64,000 nt of DNA from Viridibacterium sediminicola. GTDB taxonomy: Bacteria; Pseudomonadota; Gammaproteobacteria; Burkholderiales; Rhodocyclaceae. The translations under genes and the position numbers were made by a program. How positions within the stretch are numbered: the first letter of the stretch is position 1; each line of letters starts with the position of its first letter. Location: NCBI RefSeq assembly GCF_039631295.1, contig NZ_JBDIVE010000004.1, forward strand, positions 186,001 to 250,000, written 5' to 3'. The notes beneath the pieces are model-generated. The model was not told where the DNA came from. It saw only the letters and a program-made list of their open reading frames with translations, and made no database searches. Below, piece after piece: positions 8,648 through 17,296 of this stretch.

Positions 8648-8929
8648 TCAGTTGTGCCGGCTGAGCTGGCTGGACAGCGAATTGTCCCAGGTCACCAGGC
8701 CCAGTTCGCGCAGGCGGCGCAGATTGTTGATGGTCGCTTCACCCGCCGTTTCCTGCAGCGTGAGCACGGCTTTGCGGCCGTCGATGAGGATCAGCAAGGC
8801 GCGCATGCGCGATTCGAGCTTGAGGGCTCGGGTACGAATCTCTTCGCTGCCTGCGGCAGTCTTGAGGGGGATCAGGCTGGGGTCCAAGCTGTGCTTCCAC
8901 TTCTGCTGATGGCCAATCGCCAGGTTCAC
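8648..8929 (-). CDS. Small conserved hypothetical protein (93 aa)
   Basis: The frame is closed upstream by a stop at 8933-8935 and starts at a GTG. Residues ~25-80 (KTAAGSEEIRTR, then SRMRALLILIDGRK, then LRRLRELGLV) look like a small alpha-helical domain often seen in betaproteobacterial proteins of unknown role, in which the L-x-L-x-E-L-G-L-V end resembles a winged-helix segment. It is convergent with the LON-SB gene, 3 bp away. The GTG start is uncertain. Confidence 0.6.
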   Translation of the reverse strand: MNLAIGHQQKWKHSLDPSLIPLKTAAGSEEIRTRALKLESRMRALLILIDGRKAVLTLQETAGEATINNLRRLRELGLVTWDNSLSSQLSRHN

Positions 8930-9024
8930 ACGCTACGCGAGCGTTTCGCTGTGTGGCATCAGGAAGAACCCGCGCCTGTCGGCAGCGCCCGCTGAGGTCC
9001 CTCAAGCGGACTCTTGAGGCCGCC

Positions 9025-9042
9025 CGCCAGCCAAGGCTGGCG
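9025..9042 (-). terminator. Hairpin downstream of the small minus-strand ORFs
   Basis: CGCCAGCC-AA-GGCTGGCG is a perfect 8-bp stem-loop, 38 bp beyond the stop of the 45-aa ORF. There is no T-run, so it may be a transcript-end hairpin rather than a strong intrinsic terminator. A second stem (CCTCAAG / CTTGAGG, about 8999-9019) is adjacent. Confidence 0.35.
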
Positions 9043-9079
9043 CGGCGTTTTGCGCCTCAAATTGCCGAGTGGACTGCAC

Positions 9080-9217
9080 TTAACCGAAGTATTGTTCGTG
9101 ATGCATGAACAGCAGCAAGGCTGCCAGCGCGTACGGTGCGGCGGTTTCGATCAGGGCGCGCAGCAAGCTGCGTGTCTGCTTGTTGATGATCGTCTGCGGA
9201 TGATGAATGTGAAACAT
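9080..9217 (-). CDS. Small single-pass membrane protein (45 aa)
   Basis: Translation from the ATG at 9217 starts MFHIHHPQTIINKQ and contains one hydrophobic segment (APYALAALLLFM, residues ~28-39). It ends HHEQYFG. A near-perfect AAGGAG ribosome site (9225-9230 on the minus strand) lies 7 bases before the ATG, which is the main reason to believe it. Six of its 45 residues are His or Met flanking the helix. It is divergent, together with the ORF at 9288-9434, from the LysR gene and may be its target. Function unknown. Confidence 0.6.
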   Translation of the reverse strand: MFHIHHPQTIINKQTRSLLRALIETAAPYALAALLLFMHHEQYFG

Positions 9218-9287
9218 GATGATTCTCCTTGCGCGGGCGTGTCAGGGCCCGGCCTGTTGTGCCGTGCAGCTGCGAAGGCAGTGCGTG

Positions 9288-9434
9288 TCAGATGCCGAAA
9301 GGTGTGCCCGGGCGTGGCTCGGGATGGGACGCACGGCCGCGCAGATGCGGCGTGGCGGCAAAGGGCTGGGCAAGGAACGGGTCGCAGGAGACCAGGTGCC
9401 TTGCGTTGGCCGTGCCGTGAATGGGCTTGGACAT
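9288..9434 (-). CDS. Possible small ORF (48 aa)
   Basis: The ORF starts MSKPIHGTANARHLVSCDPF and ends PRPGTPFGI. An AGGTGA ribosome-site-like sequence is 4 bases upstream of the ATG. It lies between the LysR promoter region and the 45-aa membrane ORF, so the two could form a LysR-controlled operon. Composition is Pro/His/Arg-rich, so it may be spurious. Confidence 0.35.
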   Translation of the reverse strand: MSKPIHGTANARHLVSCDPFLAQPFAATPHLRGRASHPEPRPGTPFGI

Positions 9435-9504
9435 GGGGTCACCTGTTGATGAAGTATTGCGTGTTTGAACTATAGACCCGCTTGTGCTCGAATAAGCCTA
9501 ATTC

Positions 9505-9527
9505 ATTGTTCGGCTGAGTCGAACAAT
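9505..9527. promoter_or_regulatory. Probable LysR operator
   Basis: ATTGTTCG-N7-CGAACAAT is a perfect 8-bp-arm inverted repeat just 17 bp before the LysR start. It sits in the 110-bp region shared with the divergent small ORFs. Size and position fit the T-N11-A recognition site class of LysR-type regulators. Confidence 0.6.
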
Positions 9528-9544
9528 TCAACGCGAGGTGCGCC

Positions 9545-10456
9545 ATGAAGCATTTTGTCGAACTGCAGACTTTTCTCTGCGTAGCCGAGCTGGGTTCCTT
9601 TTCGGCGGCGGCGCGGCGCCTGGGCCTGGCGCGTTCGACAGTGAGCATGCATGTGCAGACGCTGGAGGCAGCGCTGGGTATGGCCTTGTTCAACCGCAGC
9701 ACGCGCCATGTTTCGCTGACCGCCGATGGCGAGCGTTATGCCGAGCGCGCGGCGGTGCTGGTCAGCGGCCTCGATGATCTGAGTGCCGAGTTCTCGCGCC
9801 GTGCCGGCCGCGTGGCCGGCCATCTGCACGTGCAGATGACCGAGTCGATTGCCAACACCCTGGTATTGCCGCGGATGGCGGAATTCCTGCGCGATTACCC
9901 CGATCTGGCGCTGCGCATTTCACTCTCCGAGCGCGCGCCGGATCTGGCCGCCGAGGGCATCGACGTGGCCTTGCGCCTGTCGGCGGCCAAGGATTCGGCG
10001 TATCGCTACCGGCGCTTTGGCCAGGTCAGCTTTGTGATGGCGGCGAGCCCGGCCTATCTGGCGCGTTTTGGCACGCCCAAGCATCCGAATGACTTGCTGC
10101 GTCATCGCATGATCGACTTCTTCGATGCCGATGCTGGCAAGCCCATCGATTACGTGCTGGTCAAAGGGCGCGAGAAGATCACCGTGGCGGCCGACGGCGA
10201 TCTGGCCGTGGACAACGCGCGTGCCGGCCTGAGCTGCGCGCTGGCGGGCGTGGGCATTTACGAGGATTTCGATTTCCTGCTGCGCCCGCATCTGGCCGAG
10301 GGCAAGCTGCTGCGCGTGCTGCCGGACTGGTTGCGGCCGGGGCCGGCGGTGGTGGCCCTGTATCCGGGCGGGCGGCAAAGCTCAGCGCCGGTGCGCGCCT
10401 TCCTGAAATTCCTTGATGGCGTGCTGGGTCCGGCGCTGCAGAACCGCGGCGTTTAG
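9545..10456 (+). CDS. LysR family transcriptional regulator
   Basis: A 303-aa regulator. The N-terminal winged helix-turn-helix spans ~1-60 (VAELGSFSAAARRLGLARSTVSMHVQTLE then GMALFNRSTRHVSLTADG), followed by a periplasmic-binding-protein-like effector domain (~90-295). It resembles the CrgA/AaeR subgroup. An inverted repeat sits immediately upstream, and two small divergent ORFs are candidate targets. Its stop overlaps the stop of the convergent transglutaminase-like gene. Effector unknown. Confidence 0.92.
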   Translation: MKHFVELQTFLCVAELGSFSAAARRLGLARSTVSMHVQTLEAALGMALFNRSTRHVSLTADGERYAERAAVLVSGLDDLSAEFSRRAGRVAGHLHVQMTESIANTLVLPRMAEFLRDYPDLALRISLSERAPDLAAEGIDVALRLSAAKDSAYRYRRFGQVSFVMAASPAYLARFGTPKHPNDLLRHRMIDFFDADAGKPIDYVLVKGREKITVAADGDLAVDNARAGLSCALAGVGIYEDFDFLLRPHLAEGKLLRVLPDWLRPGPAVVALYPGGRQSSAPVRAFLKFLDGVLGPALQNRGV

Positions 10457-11331
10457 ACCGCGCTGCCGAAGCCGGCGTCGGTCGACAGCGCTTCCGGACG
10501 ATGGCGCGGCATGTCGAGCCCCTGCGCCGGATCGGCAATGGCTTCGATGTGCAGCACCGGCACGAAGGATTGCAGACCGCCGAAAATGGTGGCGAAGGAC
10601 ACATCAGCAGCATCACGGCCGCTGCCAAAGCGCACGAAGCCCATCGGGATGGCGGTGCCGGAGGGGTCGAACAGATACCAGCGGTGGCTGAGGAAGACTT
10701 CGACATAGGCGTGGAAGTCGGTCGGCCCGAGTGCCGGATCGGCGCCGTAGTCGATGCCCGAGGTAAAGCGGGCCGGGATGTTGACGGCGCGGCACATGGC
10801 GATCATCAGATGCGCGAAATCGCGGCATACCCCCGCGCCTTGCTGGATGCTGTTGAGCGCCGAGGTGTTGGGGTTCGATACGCCGGATTTGAAAGTCATG
10901 CGGCTGCGCACCCAGCGCTGGATCGCCAGCACGCGGCTGTAGCCCTTGGGCAGGGCGCCGAATTCGCGCGCGGCAAAGACATGCAGCGCGTCCGACTCGC
11001 AGTAGCGGCTGGGGTACAGGAAGGGCAGCACTTCGGCCGGCAGCTGGGCGATCGGCAGCTCCATCAGCTGATCGGGCTGGTCGACGTAGTGGCGGATGTC
11101 CACCGTGGCCTCGTAACGCACGGTCAGCGCGCCGCGTTCGGCCCGCAGGCGCATGAAGCGGTTGCCGGAGACATCGGTGTAATGCGTGCAAGGCACCGGC
11201 TGGGTGATGCTCAGACGCTCGTTGAGGATGCGCTGGCAGGGCGTGTGGGCGGCCTGGACATTGAAGATGAAGTCACAGGGCCACTCGCCGATTTGATAGG
11301 CGAGTTCGAGTGAGAAGCGTAGCCTGACCAT
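10453..11331 (-). CDS. Transglutaminase-like (cysteine protease fold) protein
   Basis: A 292-aa protein with an N-terminal beta-rich region (~1-150) and a transglutaminase core (~155-250). The catalytic triad is visible: Cys in GAGVCRDFAHLMIA, His in DFHAYVEVFL and Asp in WYLFDPSGT. This arrangement matches the bacterial transglutaminase-like family often near alpha-E/circularly permuted ATP-grasp genes, though none is adjacent. The start at 11331 (MVRLRFSLEL, GAGG 6-7 nt upstream) is preferred to longer in-frame options with no ribosome site. Confidence 0.83.
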   Translation of the reverse strand: MVRLRFSLELAYQIGEWPCDFIFNVQAAHTPCQRILNERLSITQPVPCTHYTDVSGNRFMRLRAERGALTVRYEATVDIRHYVDQPDQLMELPIAQLPAEVLPFLYPSRYCESDALHVFAAREFGALPKGYSRVLAIQRWVRSRMTFKSGVSNPNTSALNSIQQGAGVCRDFAHLMIAMCRAVNIPARFTSGIDYGADPALGPTDFHAYVEVFLSHRWYLFDPSGTAIPMGFVRFGSGRDAADVSFATIFGGLQSFVPVLHIEAIADPAQGLDMPRHRPEALSTDAGFGSAV

Positions 11332-11472
11332 GATGTACCTCGTGAGCGTGCGGTGGAGCACGCTGCAGTCAGGATGAAATGGGGCGGCGGCCCGTGGGGC
11401 CGTGCTGACTGTGTGTCGGTGCGGACACCCCACTGTAACAGGCCGCAGCCGCTGCCGCGCGGCGCACGTCAA

Positions 11473-12219
11473 CTATTGCGCAGATTCGCTGCCAGCGGCC
11501 TTGCCGCGGCGCTTGTCGCGCAGATAGCTGGTCTTCTCGCGCAGTTCGATGTCGAACAGATCGGTGGCGCGGAACAGGTCGATGAGTTTCTTGTAGCCGT
11601 AGTTGCGGGCGTCGAACGAGGCCTGGTTGGCAATGTGCTGGCCGACGCGGCCCAGATGCGCCCAGCCATCGTCGCCCTCGGCCGCTTGCACGGCATTGCG
11701 CAGCAGGCTGACCAGGCGCGCATCGCCCTTGAGCGCCTTGGCCGACTTTTTGGTGACCGTGCTGTCGACCTCGGTGCTGACCGCTTCTTCGGTGTCGAGG
11801 TAGAGGAACTTCGAGCAGGCATTGACGAAGGCCAGCGGCGACTTGCGCTCGCCGAAGCCGACCACGGTCTTGCCGTCGGCTTGCAGGCGCGTGGCCAGCG
11901 GCGTGAAATCGGAATCGGAGGAGACCAGCGCAAACACATCGACCTTGCGGCCGTAGAGGGTGTCCATGGCGTCGATGACCAGGGCGATGTCGGTGGCGTT
12001 CTTGCCCTTGGTCAGGTCGAACTGCTGGATCGGCTGGATGGCGTATTCGTGCAGCAGGCGCTCCCAGGAATTGAGGCGCTCGCCCTTCCAGTTGCCGTAG
12101 GCACGGCGGATGCCGACCGTGCCCAGCGCCGCCAGCTCGTTGAGGATCACATCAACATGGGTGGCCGGCGCATTGTCGGCGTCGATGAACAGGGCAACGA
12201 AACGGTCGGGCGTACTCAT
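11473..12219 (-). CDS. NYN (PIN-like) domain RNase with C-terminal OST-HTH/LOTUS-like domain
   Basis: A 248-aa protein. The N-terminal NYN domain carries acidic motifs VALFIDADNAP, KNATDIALVIDAMD and ALVSSDSDFTPLATRL, the metal-binding aspartates of PIN-like nucleases. Residues ~170-235 (RLVSLLRNAVQAA, then GYKKLIDLFRATDLF) resemble an OST-HTH/LOTUS RNA-binding domain. LabA/Limkain-type relatives act on RNA. It appears monocistronic; substrate unknown. Confidence 0.85.
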   Translation of the reverse strand: MSTPDRFVALFIDADNAPATHVDVILNELAALGTVGIRRAYGNWKGERLNSWERLLHEYAIQPIQQFDLTKGKNATDIALVIDAMDTLYGRKVDVFALVSSDSDFTPLATRLQADGKTVVGFGERKSPLAFVNACSKFLYLDTEEAVSTEVDSTVTKKSAKALKGDARLVSLLRNAVQAAEGDDGWAHLGRVGQHIANQASFDARNYGYKKLIDLFRATDLFDIELREKTSYLRDKRRGKAAGSESAQ

Positions 12220-12285
12220 GTCCTGCCTCGCTTGGCATCAAAGCAGGCATTGTAGTCGCCCGGCCGTCCGCGGCCCGGTTTGTTT

Positions 12286-12876
12286 TCAGAGGATCTGGGC
12301 AACCTCGTCAAAGCCCAGACGCGGGCCACGCGGATAGTTGCCGGCGACATCGCCGTAACCGATGTTGATCAGGAAGTTGGCGCGGTAGCGGCCGTCGGCA
12401 AAGAACTCGGCATTCACCTTGTCGGCATCGAAGCCGCCCATCGGGCCACAGTCCAGACCCAGCATGCGTGCAGCGATGATCAGATACGCGCCTTGCAGGG
12501 TACCGTCACGCAGGCCGACCTTGTCGGCGAGAGCCGGATTGGCCTCGTACATCGGGCGTGCATCGTAGGCCGGGAATTGCGTGGCGAGATGCTCGAAGAA
12601 GCGGCTATCGGTGGCGACGAGGACGGTCAGCGGCGCGGCCATGGTCTTTTCCAGATTGCCGGCGGCCAGCGCCGGGCGCAGACGCTCGCGCGATTCCTTC
12701 GATTGCAGGAACAGGAAACGGCCAGCCTGGCTGTTCATCGAGGTCGGGCCCCATTTGAGCAATTCATGCAGGGCATGGATCGTTTCTGCGCTGACCGGTT
12801 TGTCGGTGAAGCGGTTGAAGCTGCGTGCAGTGCGGAATACCAGGTCATAGGCCTGCGCGGGGAGCGGAAAATCCAT
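12286..12876 (-). CDS. RutE/HadB-like NAD(P)H nitroreductase family protein
   Basis: A 196-aa FMN-dependent protein of the nitroreductase fold, identical in length to E. coli RutE. RutE is thought to reduce malonic semialdehyde in uracil degradation, but no other rut gene is nearby. Motifs include FRTARSFNRFTDKPV, KWGPTSMNSQAGRF and GLDCGPMGGFD. The ATG at 12876 is supported by GGAGG eight bases upstream. A general reductase role is equally possible. Confidence 0.85.
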   Translation of the reverse strand: MDFPLPAQAYDLVFRTARSFNRFTDKPVSAETIHALHELLKWGPTSMNSQAGRFLFLQSKESRERLRPALAAGNLEKTMAAPLTVLVATDSRFFEHLATQFPAYDARPMYEANPALADKVGLRDGTLQGAYLIIAARMLGLDCGPMGGFDADKVNAEFFADGRYRANFLINIGYGDVAGNYPRGPRLGFDEVAQIL

Positions 12877-12929
12877 CAGAAACCTCCGGTCGGATGTGGC
12901 CACAGTGCGGCCAAGTGAGTGAAAACGGT

Positions 12930-13571
12930 TCAATGCGTGGCTGTCGTGCGGATCATCGCGGCGAACTGTACTGCGGAATAGCCGGTGCGGTTGTGATCGA
13001 TGCGGATCATGCGCCGGCCATGTTCGAGGATGAAGTTCGGCAAGCCTTGAGCACCGCTGGCTTGCAGCATGGCGCGTGCGCGTTTGGCGGCGTTGCCCAG
13101 ATTGGTCAGCTCGGCATCGAGCGCGGCCTTGAAATGCGTGGGCAGGATGTCCATGCCGCGTGCGAAACGTTCCAGCGGTTCGCGCTGGCAAACGTCCAGT
13201 CCGGCCTGGAAGTGGGCGTTCTGGATCGTTTCGAGCATGTCCAGACCACCGCTGACGATGCAGCGCTCGGCGGCCAGCACGGCGGCGGCCGGCAGCGTGG
13301 AGTCGAAGACCAGCTGATCGGCATCGCGGACGCGGGCTTTGTAGGCCTCGCCAAAGTCCAGCCCGCTGCTGGTCTGGATGCGCTGATCAGCCAGACTCAG
13401 CTGGGCGCGCTGTTCTTTGTCCAGCGCCGTGGGCTGGGCGTAGAGCAGGCCGGGGTGAAAGCGCAGATGCAGTTCATCACCCAGCACGGCGAGGCTCTCG
13501 CGCAGCATTGGACCCGCCCCGTAACACCAGCCACAGAGCGGATCGAAGATGTAGTGAAGGCTTGCGTGCAT
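12930..13571 (-). CDS. DsbA/FrnE-family thioredoxin-fold protein
   Basis: A 213-aa cytoplasmic thioredoxin-fold oxidoreductase. The active-site CGWC appears at residues ~13-16 in FDPLCGWCYGAGP, followed by the DsbA helical insertion and a cis-Pro loop at GLPNFILEHG. It resembles 2-hydroxychromene isomerase/FrnE relatives. No signal peptide is present. I prefer MHASLHYIF (13571) over an ATG 19 codons upstream, because homologues start just before the YxFDPxCGWC block. Neither start has a strong ribosome site. Confidence 0.82.
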   Translation of the reverse strand: MHASLHYIFDPLCGWCYGAGPMLRESLAVLGDELHLRFHPGLLYAQPTALDKEQRAQLSLADQRIQTSSGLDFGEAYKARVRDADQLVFDSTLPAAAVLAAERCIVSGGLDMLETIQNAHFQAGLDVCQREPLERFARGMDILPTHFKAALDAELTNLGNAAKRARAMLQASGAQGLPNFILEHGRRMIRIDHNRTGYSAVQFAAMIRTTATH

Positions 13572-13694
13572 CGCTTCGTACCGGGCCTGATCAGGCACCA
13601 CTGTAGCGCGTACGGGATGGCGAAACATTTCGGCAATGTAAATAGGTCATTGCTTTAAACGGCATAATCGCGGCCCCGTACGCGGTCGGCGGAC

Positions 13695-16358
13695 TTAGTC
13701 GAGCGCCTTGCTGACCACCTCGCTGACATCGCTGGACAAGCCCACATGGGCGCGAATGCGTTCGAGCTGCACGCGGGCCAGCGCCTGGCGCGCTGCATCG
13801 AACTTCTTCCAGCGGTCAAACGTGCGCGCGATGCGCGAGGCCACCTGCGGATTCATCGCATCGAGCTCGACGATCACATCGGCCGCCAGCTTGTAACCGC
13901 TGCCGTCTGCCGCATGGAAGTGTTTGGGATTGGCGGCGCAGAAGGCGCGCACCAGCGCATAGACCTTGTTCGGATTGCGGATGTCGAAGGCCTCGTGCGC
14001 CATCAGCGCGCGGACGTCGGCTGTCGTCGTCGCCAGACGCGAGGTCGATTGCACCTGCAGCCATTTGTCGACCACCAGGGCTTCGTGCTTCCACTTGCTG
14101 TAGAAGCTGTCGAGCACGGTGTGGCGCGCCGGGATGTCGAGGTTGGCGATCGCGCTGAGCGCAGCCATGGTGTCGGTCATGTTGGCCGCTTGCTCGTAGT
14201 GGCTGAGCACCAGCGCGTTGGCAGCTTCATCGCCAAGCTCGGCCAGATAGCCGAGGCAGGCATTGCGCAGCGCGCGCTTGCCCGACTGCGCACCGTCCGG
14301 CGAGTAGGGTGCGTCGATGGCGAGCTGCGCGTAGGCGCTTTCGAACTCGCTGCGCAGCGCGCGCGCCAGATGCTGACGCAGGGCGAGGCGGGCGGCGTGG
14401 ATCGCATCCGGATCGACCACTGCCATCTGTTCGGCGAGGTAGGTTTCGGACGGCAGCAGCAGCGCTTCCGCGACCAGCGCCGGATCACCAGCGGGCGCGA
14501 AGGCCGAGGCAAGCAGGGCGCGGATGGCGTCGACGTAGGGCGCTGGAATCCACTCCCCCTGCGCCTTGTGCTCAACACCCTTGAGCAGGATGCCCGTCGC
14601 CAGTCGCTGGCCGGCCTCCCAGCGATTGACGGCGTCGCTGTCATGCGCCATCAGATGTGTGAGCGCGGCGTCGCTGTAGTCGTAATCGAGCACGACCGGC
14701 GCCGAGAAGCCACGCAGCAGCGAAGGCACGGGCTCGCTCGCGATGTCTTCAAAGACGAAGGTCTGTGTGTCTTCGCGCAGCGTCAGCACGCGTTGCGTGC
14801 CGGCAGCGGAGGTTTCGCCAGACAGCCGCAGCGGCAGTTCCTTGCCGGCGGCATCGAGCAGGCCGATCACCAGTGGCAGGTGATACGGACCGCGCGCTTG
14901 CGGCAAGCCATCGGCGGCCATGCGTTCTTCGTAAGGTGTGGCCGGGTAATGTTGTGTCACCGTCAGCGTATAGCGCTTGGCGGCGGCATCGAATGCGCTC
15001 TTCACGACGAGGCGCGGCGTGCCGGCCTGGTTGTACCAGCGCTGGAATTGCGTGAGATCCAGACCCGAAGCGTCCTGCATCGCGGCGACGAAATCCTCGC
15101 AGGTCACCGCCTGGCCGTCGTGGCGCGCGAAATAGAGATCCATGCCTTGGCGGAAAGCTGCCTTGCCGATCAGGGTGTGGATCATGCGGATCACTTCCGC
15201 GCCCTTTTCGTACACCGTGGCGGTGTAGAAGTTGTTGATCTCGGCGTAGCTGGCCGGGCGGATCGGGTGCGCCATCGGGCCCGCATCTTCCGGGAACTGC
15301 GCGGCGCGCAAGGTACGCACTTCCTGGATGCGCGTCACGCCAGCCGAGTGCACATCCATGCCGAAGTTCTGGTCGCGGAAGACGGTCAGCCCTTCCTTGA
15401 GCGAAAGCTGGAACCAGTCGCGGCAGGTGACGCGGTTGCCGGTCCAGTTGTGGAAGTACTCGTGCGCGACCACGCGGTCGATGTTCTGGTAATCGGTGTC
15501 GGTCGCCGTGTCGGGGCGGGCCAGCACGTACTTGGTGTTGAAGATGTTGAGGCCCTTGTTCTCCATGGCGCCCATGTTGAAGTCGCCCACCGCGACGATC
15601 ATGTAGTGCTCCAGGTCCATCTCCAGCCCGAACACATCCTCGTCCCACTTCATCGATTTCTTCAGCGCAGCCAGCGCGTGATCGCACTGGTCGAGCTTGC
15701 CCGGCTCCACATAGACCGCGCATCGCACGCGGCGGCCCGATGTCGTGGTGTAGTAATCCTCGACCACATCCAGCTTGGCGGCGACGCAGGCGAAGAGATA
15801 AGCCGGCTTGGCGAAGGGATCTTCCCATTTGGCCCAGTGAAAGCCGTTTGCTTCATCGCCCTGCGCCACCGGATTGCCATTGGCCAGCAGCACCGGAAAG
15901 GCCGCCTTGTCGGCATGCAGGGTGCAGCTGAACTTGGCCATCACATCGGGGCGATCCGGGTAGAAGGTGATGCGGCGGAAGCCCTGCGCCTCGCACTGCG
16001 TGAAGTAACCGTCTTTCGAGCGGTACAGGCCGGAGAGCTGGGTGTTCTTGTCCGGCTCGATACGCACCACCGATTCGAGCACAAAGGCCTCCGGCAGCGT
16101 CGTGATCGACAGCCCGGCGTCGCTCAGCACATAGTCGGCGGGGCTCAGCGCACGGCCGTCGATACTCAGCGCTTCAAGCTGCAGATCTTCGCCATCGAGC
16201 CACAGCGCGCTGGCCGTGGCGGCCGGATTGCGGCGCATCGACAGTCGCGCAGTCACCCGCGCGAAGCCGGTGTGGATGGCGATGTCCAGCGCAAGCTGGT
16301 CGACCAGATAGGCCGGTACGGTGTAGTCCTTGAGGTAGATGGTCTGGGCGGCGTTCAT
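13695..16358 (-). CDS. pepN: Aminopeptidase N (M1 family)
   Basis: An 887-aa zinc aminopeptidase, close to E. coli PepN (870 aa), that removes N-terminal residues during cytoplasmic peptide turnover. GAMENKG at ~267 is the exopeptidase motif. HEYFHNWTGNRVTC at ~299 is HEXXH, with the third zinc ligand Glu in SLKEGLT. The C-terminal helical domain is intact. The start is MNAAQTIYLKDY at 16358, where homologues begin. A large antisense frame runs through the gene but has no supporting feature. Confidence 0.95.
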   Translation of the reverse strand: MNAAQTIYLKDYTVPAYLVDQLALDIAIHTGFARVTARLSMRRNPAATASALWLDGEDLQLEALSIDGRALSPADYVLSDAGLSITTLPEAFVLESVVRIEPDKNTQLSGLYRSKDGYFTQCEAQGFRRITFYPDRPDVMAKFSCTLHADKAAFPVLLANGNPVAQGDEANGFHWAKWEDPFAKPAYLFACVAAKLDVVEDYYTTTSGRRVRCAVYVEPGKLDQCDHALAALKKSMKWDEDVFGLEMDLEHYMIVAVGDFNMGAMENKGLNIFNTKYVLARPDTATDTDYQNIDRVVAHEYFHNWTGNRVTCRDWFQLSLKEGLTVFRDQNFGMDVHSAGVTRIQEVRTLRAAQFPEDAGPMAHPIRPASYAEINNFYTATVYEKGAEVIRMIHTLIGKAAFRQGMDLYFARHDGQAVTCEDFVAAMQDASGLDLTQFQRWYNQAGTPRLVVKSAFDAAAKRYTLTVTQHYPATPYEERMAADGLPQARGPYHLPLVIGLLDAAGKELPLRLSGETSAAGTQRVLTLREDTQTFVFEDIASEPVPSLLRGFSAPVVLDYDYSDAALTHLMAHDSDAVNRWEAGQRLATGILLKGVEHKAQGEWIPAPYVDAIRALLASAFAPAGDPALVAEALLLPSETYLAEQMAVVDPDAIHAARLALRQHLARALRSEFESAYAQLAIDAPYSPDGAQSGKRALRNACLGYLAELGDEAANALVLSHYEQAANMTDTMAALSAIANLDIPARHTVLDSFYSKWKHEALVVDKWLQVQSTSRLATTTADVRALMAHEAFDIRNPNKVYALVRAFCAANPKHFHAADGSGYKLAADVIVELDAMNPQVASRIARTFDRWKKFDAARQALARVQLERIRAHVGLSSDVSEVVSKALD

Positions 16359-16488
16359 CAGCGGTGGTCCGGCAAGAGGGAGGGAAACATTCTGCATTGT
16401 ACGACGCGCAGCATTTGCGCTAGATCAAGCCCGGCTGCATCGGGCGTGCCTTAAATTCAAGCTTGACACTTTGTCGGCTAAAAACATC

Positions 16489-16893
16489 ATGCGCAAACTC
16501 CCCCTTCGTTTGAAGCACCTCTCGCAGGAGCATCGCGCCGCGCTGCTCCTCTCCGCCGCCGGCCGCGACGCGATGCCGCAGGACGACTCCGACCTGCCGT
16601 CCTTCGTCAAAGGCGTGTGCACGATTTTCCAGCAGGAAATGGAACCTCATTTCCAGGAGGAAGAACGCCACGTGCTGCCGCGCCTGCGCGAACTGGGCCG
16701 CGACGACCTCGCCGACCGCACCCTGGCCGAACACAACCAGATGCGCGCCCTGATCACCCAGATGGGCGAGGCACCCACCTCCGCCATGGTGCGCGATTTC
16801 TCGACCGTACTCCAAGGCCACGTCGAATTCGAAGAAGGCGTGGTGTGGGACGTGCTGGAAAGCTCGCGCGACCTGGTACTGAACGAAGCCTGA
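16489..16893 (+). CDS. Hemerythrin HHE-domain protein
   Basis: A 134-aa four-helix protein with the HHE pattern: LSQEHRAAL, EMEPHFQEEERHVLPRL, EHNQMRALI and HVEFEEGVVWDVL. In the last motif the usual second His region reads VVWD, so the di-iron site may be incomplete. The start ATG (MRKLPLRLKH) fits the family. It is divergent from pepN and convergent with the SAM decarboxylase. Likely roles are oxygen/NO sensing or iron storage; inference only. Confidence 0.83.
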   Translation: MRKLPLRLKHLSQEHRAALLLSAAGRDAMPQDDSDLPSFVKGVCTIFQQEMEPHFQEEERHVLPRLRELGRDDLADRTLAEHNQMRALITQMGEAPTSAMVRDFSTVLQGHVEFEEGVVWDVLESSRDLVLNEA

Positions 16894-16930
16894 GCACGCG
16901 TGTGGTGCCAGCCTGTTGAAGCGGATCAGC

Positions 16931-17296
16931 TCAGACTGATACGGCAGCGGGCTGTCTTTCAAGCACACGGATGCTGCTGGCTTTGCCGTGCAAGCCCGAT
17001 TCGATGTGGGATGCAGCCAGCTCCGGCCGCGCGTCGCCGCACATGAAAATGTCGACGGCGGCGTAGGCGTGTTCCGGCCAGGTGTGGATGCTGATGTGCG
17101 ACTCTTGCAGCAGCAGCATGCCGGTGACGCCCATGTCGGGGCCAAAATGGTGAAAATGCGCGTGAATCACGGTTGCGCCAGCCAGGCTGGCCGCTTCACG
17201 CAGCAGCCTTTCTATCCCCGCCACATCTGACAGGTGCCTGCTGTCAGCAAGGTTCAGATCCAGCAGCAGATGCCGCCCGGCGCCGCTTGAGCTCAT
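16931..17296 (-). CDS. speH: S-adenosylmethionine decarboxylase proenzyme (class 1B)
   Basis: A 121-aa pyruvoyl enzyme that makes decarboxylated SAM, the aminopropyl donor for polyamine synthesis. The self-cleavage site is Glu65-Ser66 in LLLQESHISIHTWPE. His71 and the conserved Cys86 (AAVDIFMCG) are also present. It opens GRHLLLDL like other short bacterial and archaeal enzymes. Its ATG overlaps the stop of the upstream small lipoprotein gene (ATGA), so it is the last gene of the DUF350-SPFH-DUF4178 operon. No ornithine or arginine decarboxylase is adjacent. Confidence 0.93.
   Translation of the reverse strand: MSSSGAGRHLLLDLNLADSRHLSDVAGIERLLREAASLAGATVIHAHFHHFGPDMGVTGMLLLQESHISIHTWPEHAYAAVDIFMCGDARPELAASHIESGLHGKASSIRVLERQPAAVSV

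Noticed and set aside
13746..16454. 902-codon open frame antisense to pepN
   Set aside because: It is a GC-rich shadow of a strongly conserved enzyme; it has no recognisable domain and no ribosome site, and its composition (Arg, His, Gln-rich) is that of a reverse-frame artefact.
16463..16491. TTGACA at 16463 as promoter of the hemerythrin gene
   Set aside because: The only hexamer at the right distance overlaps the start codon, so no matching -10 is convincing.
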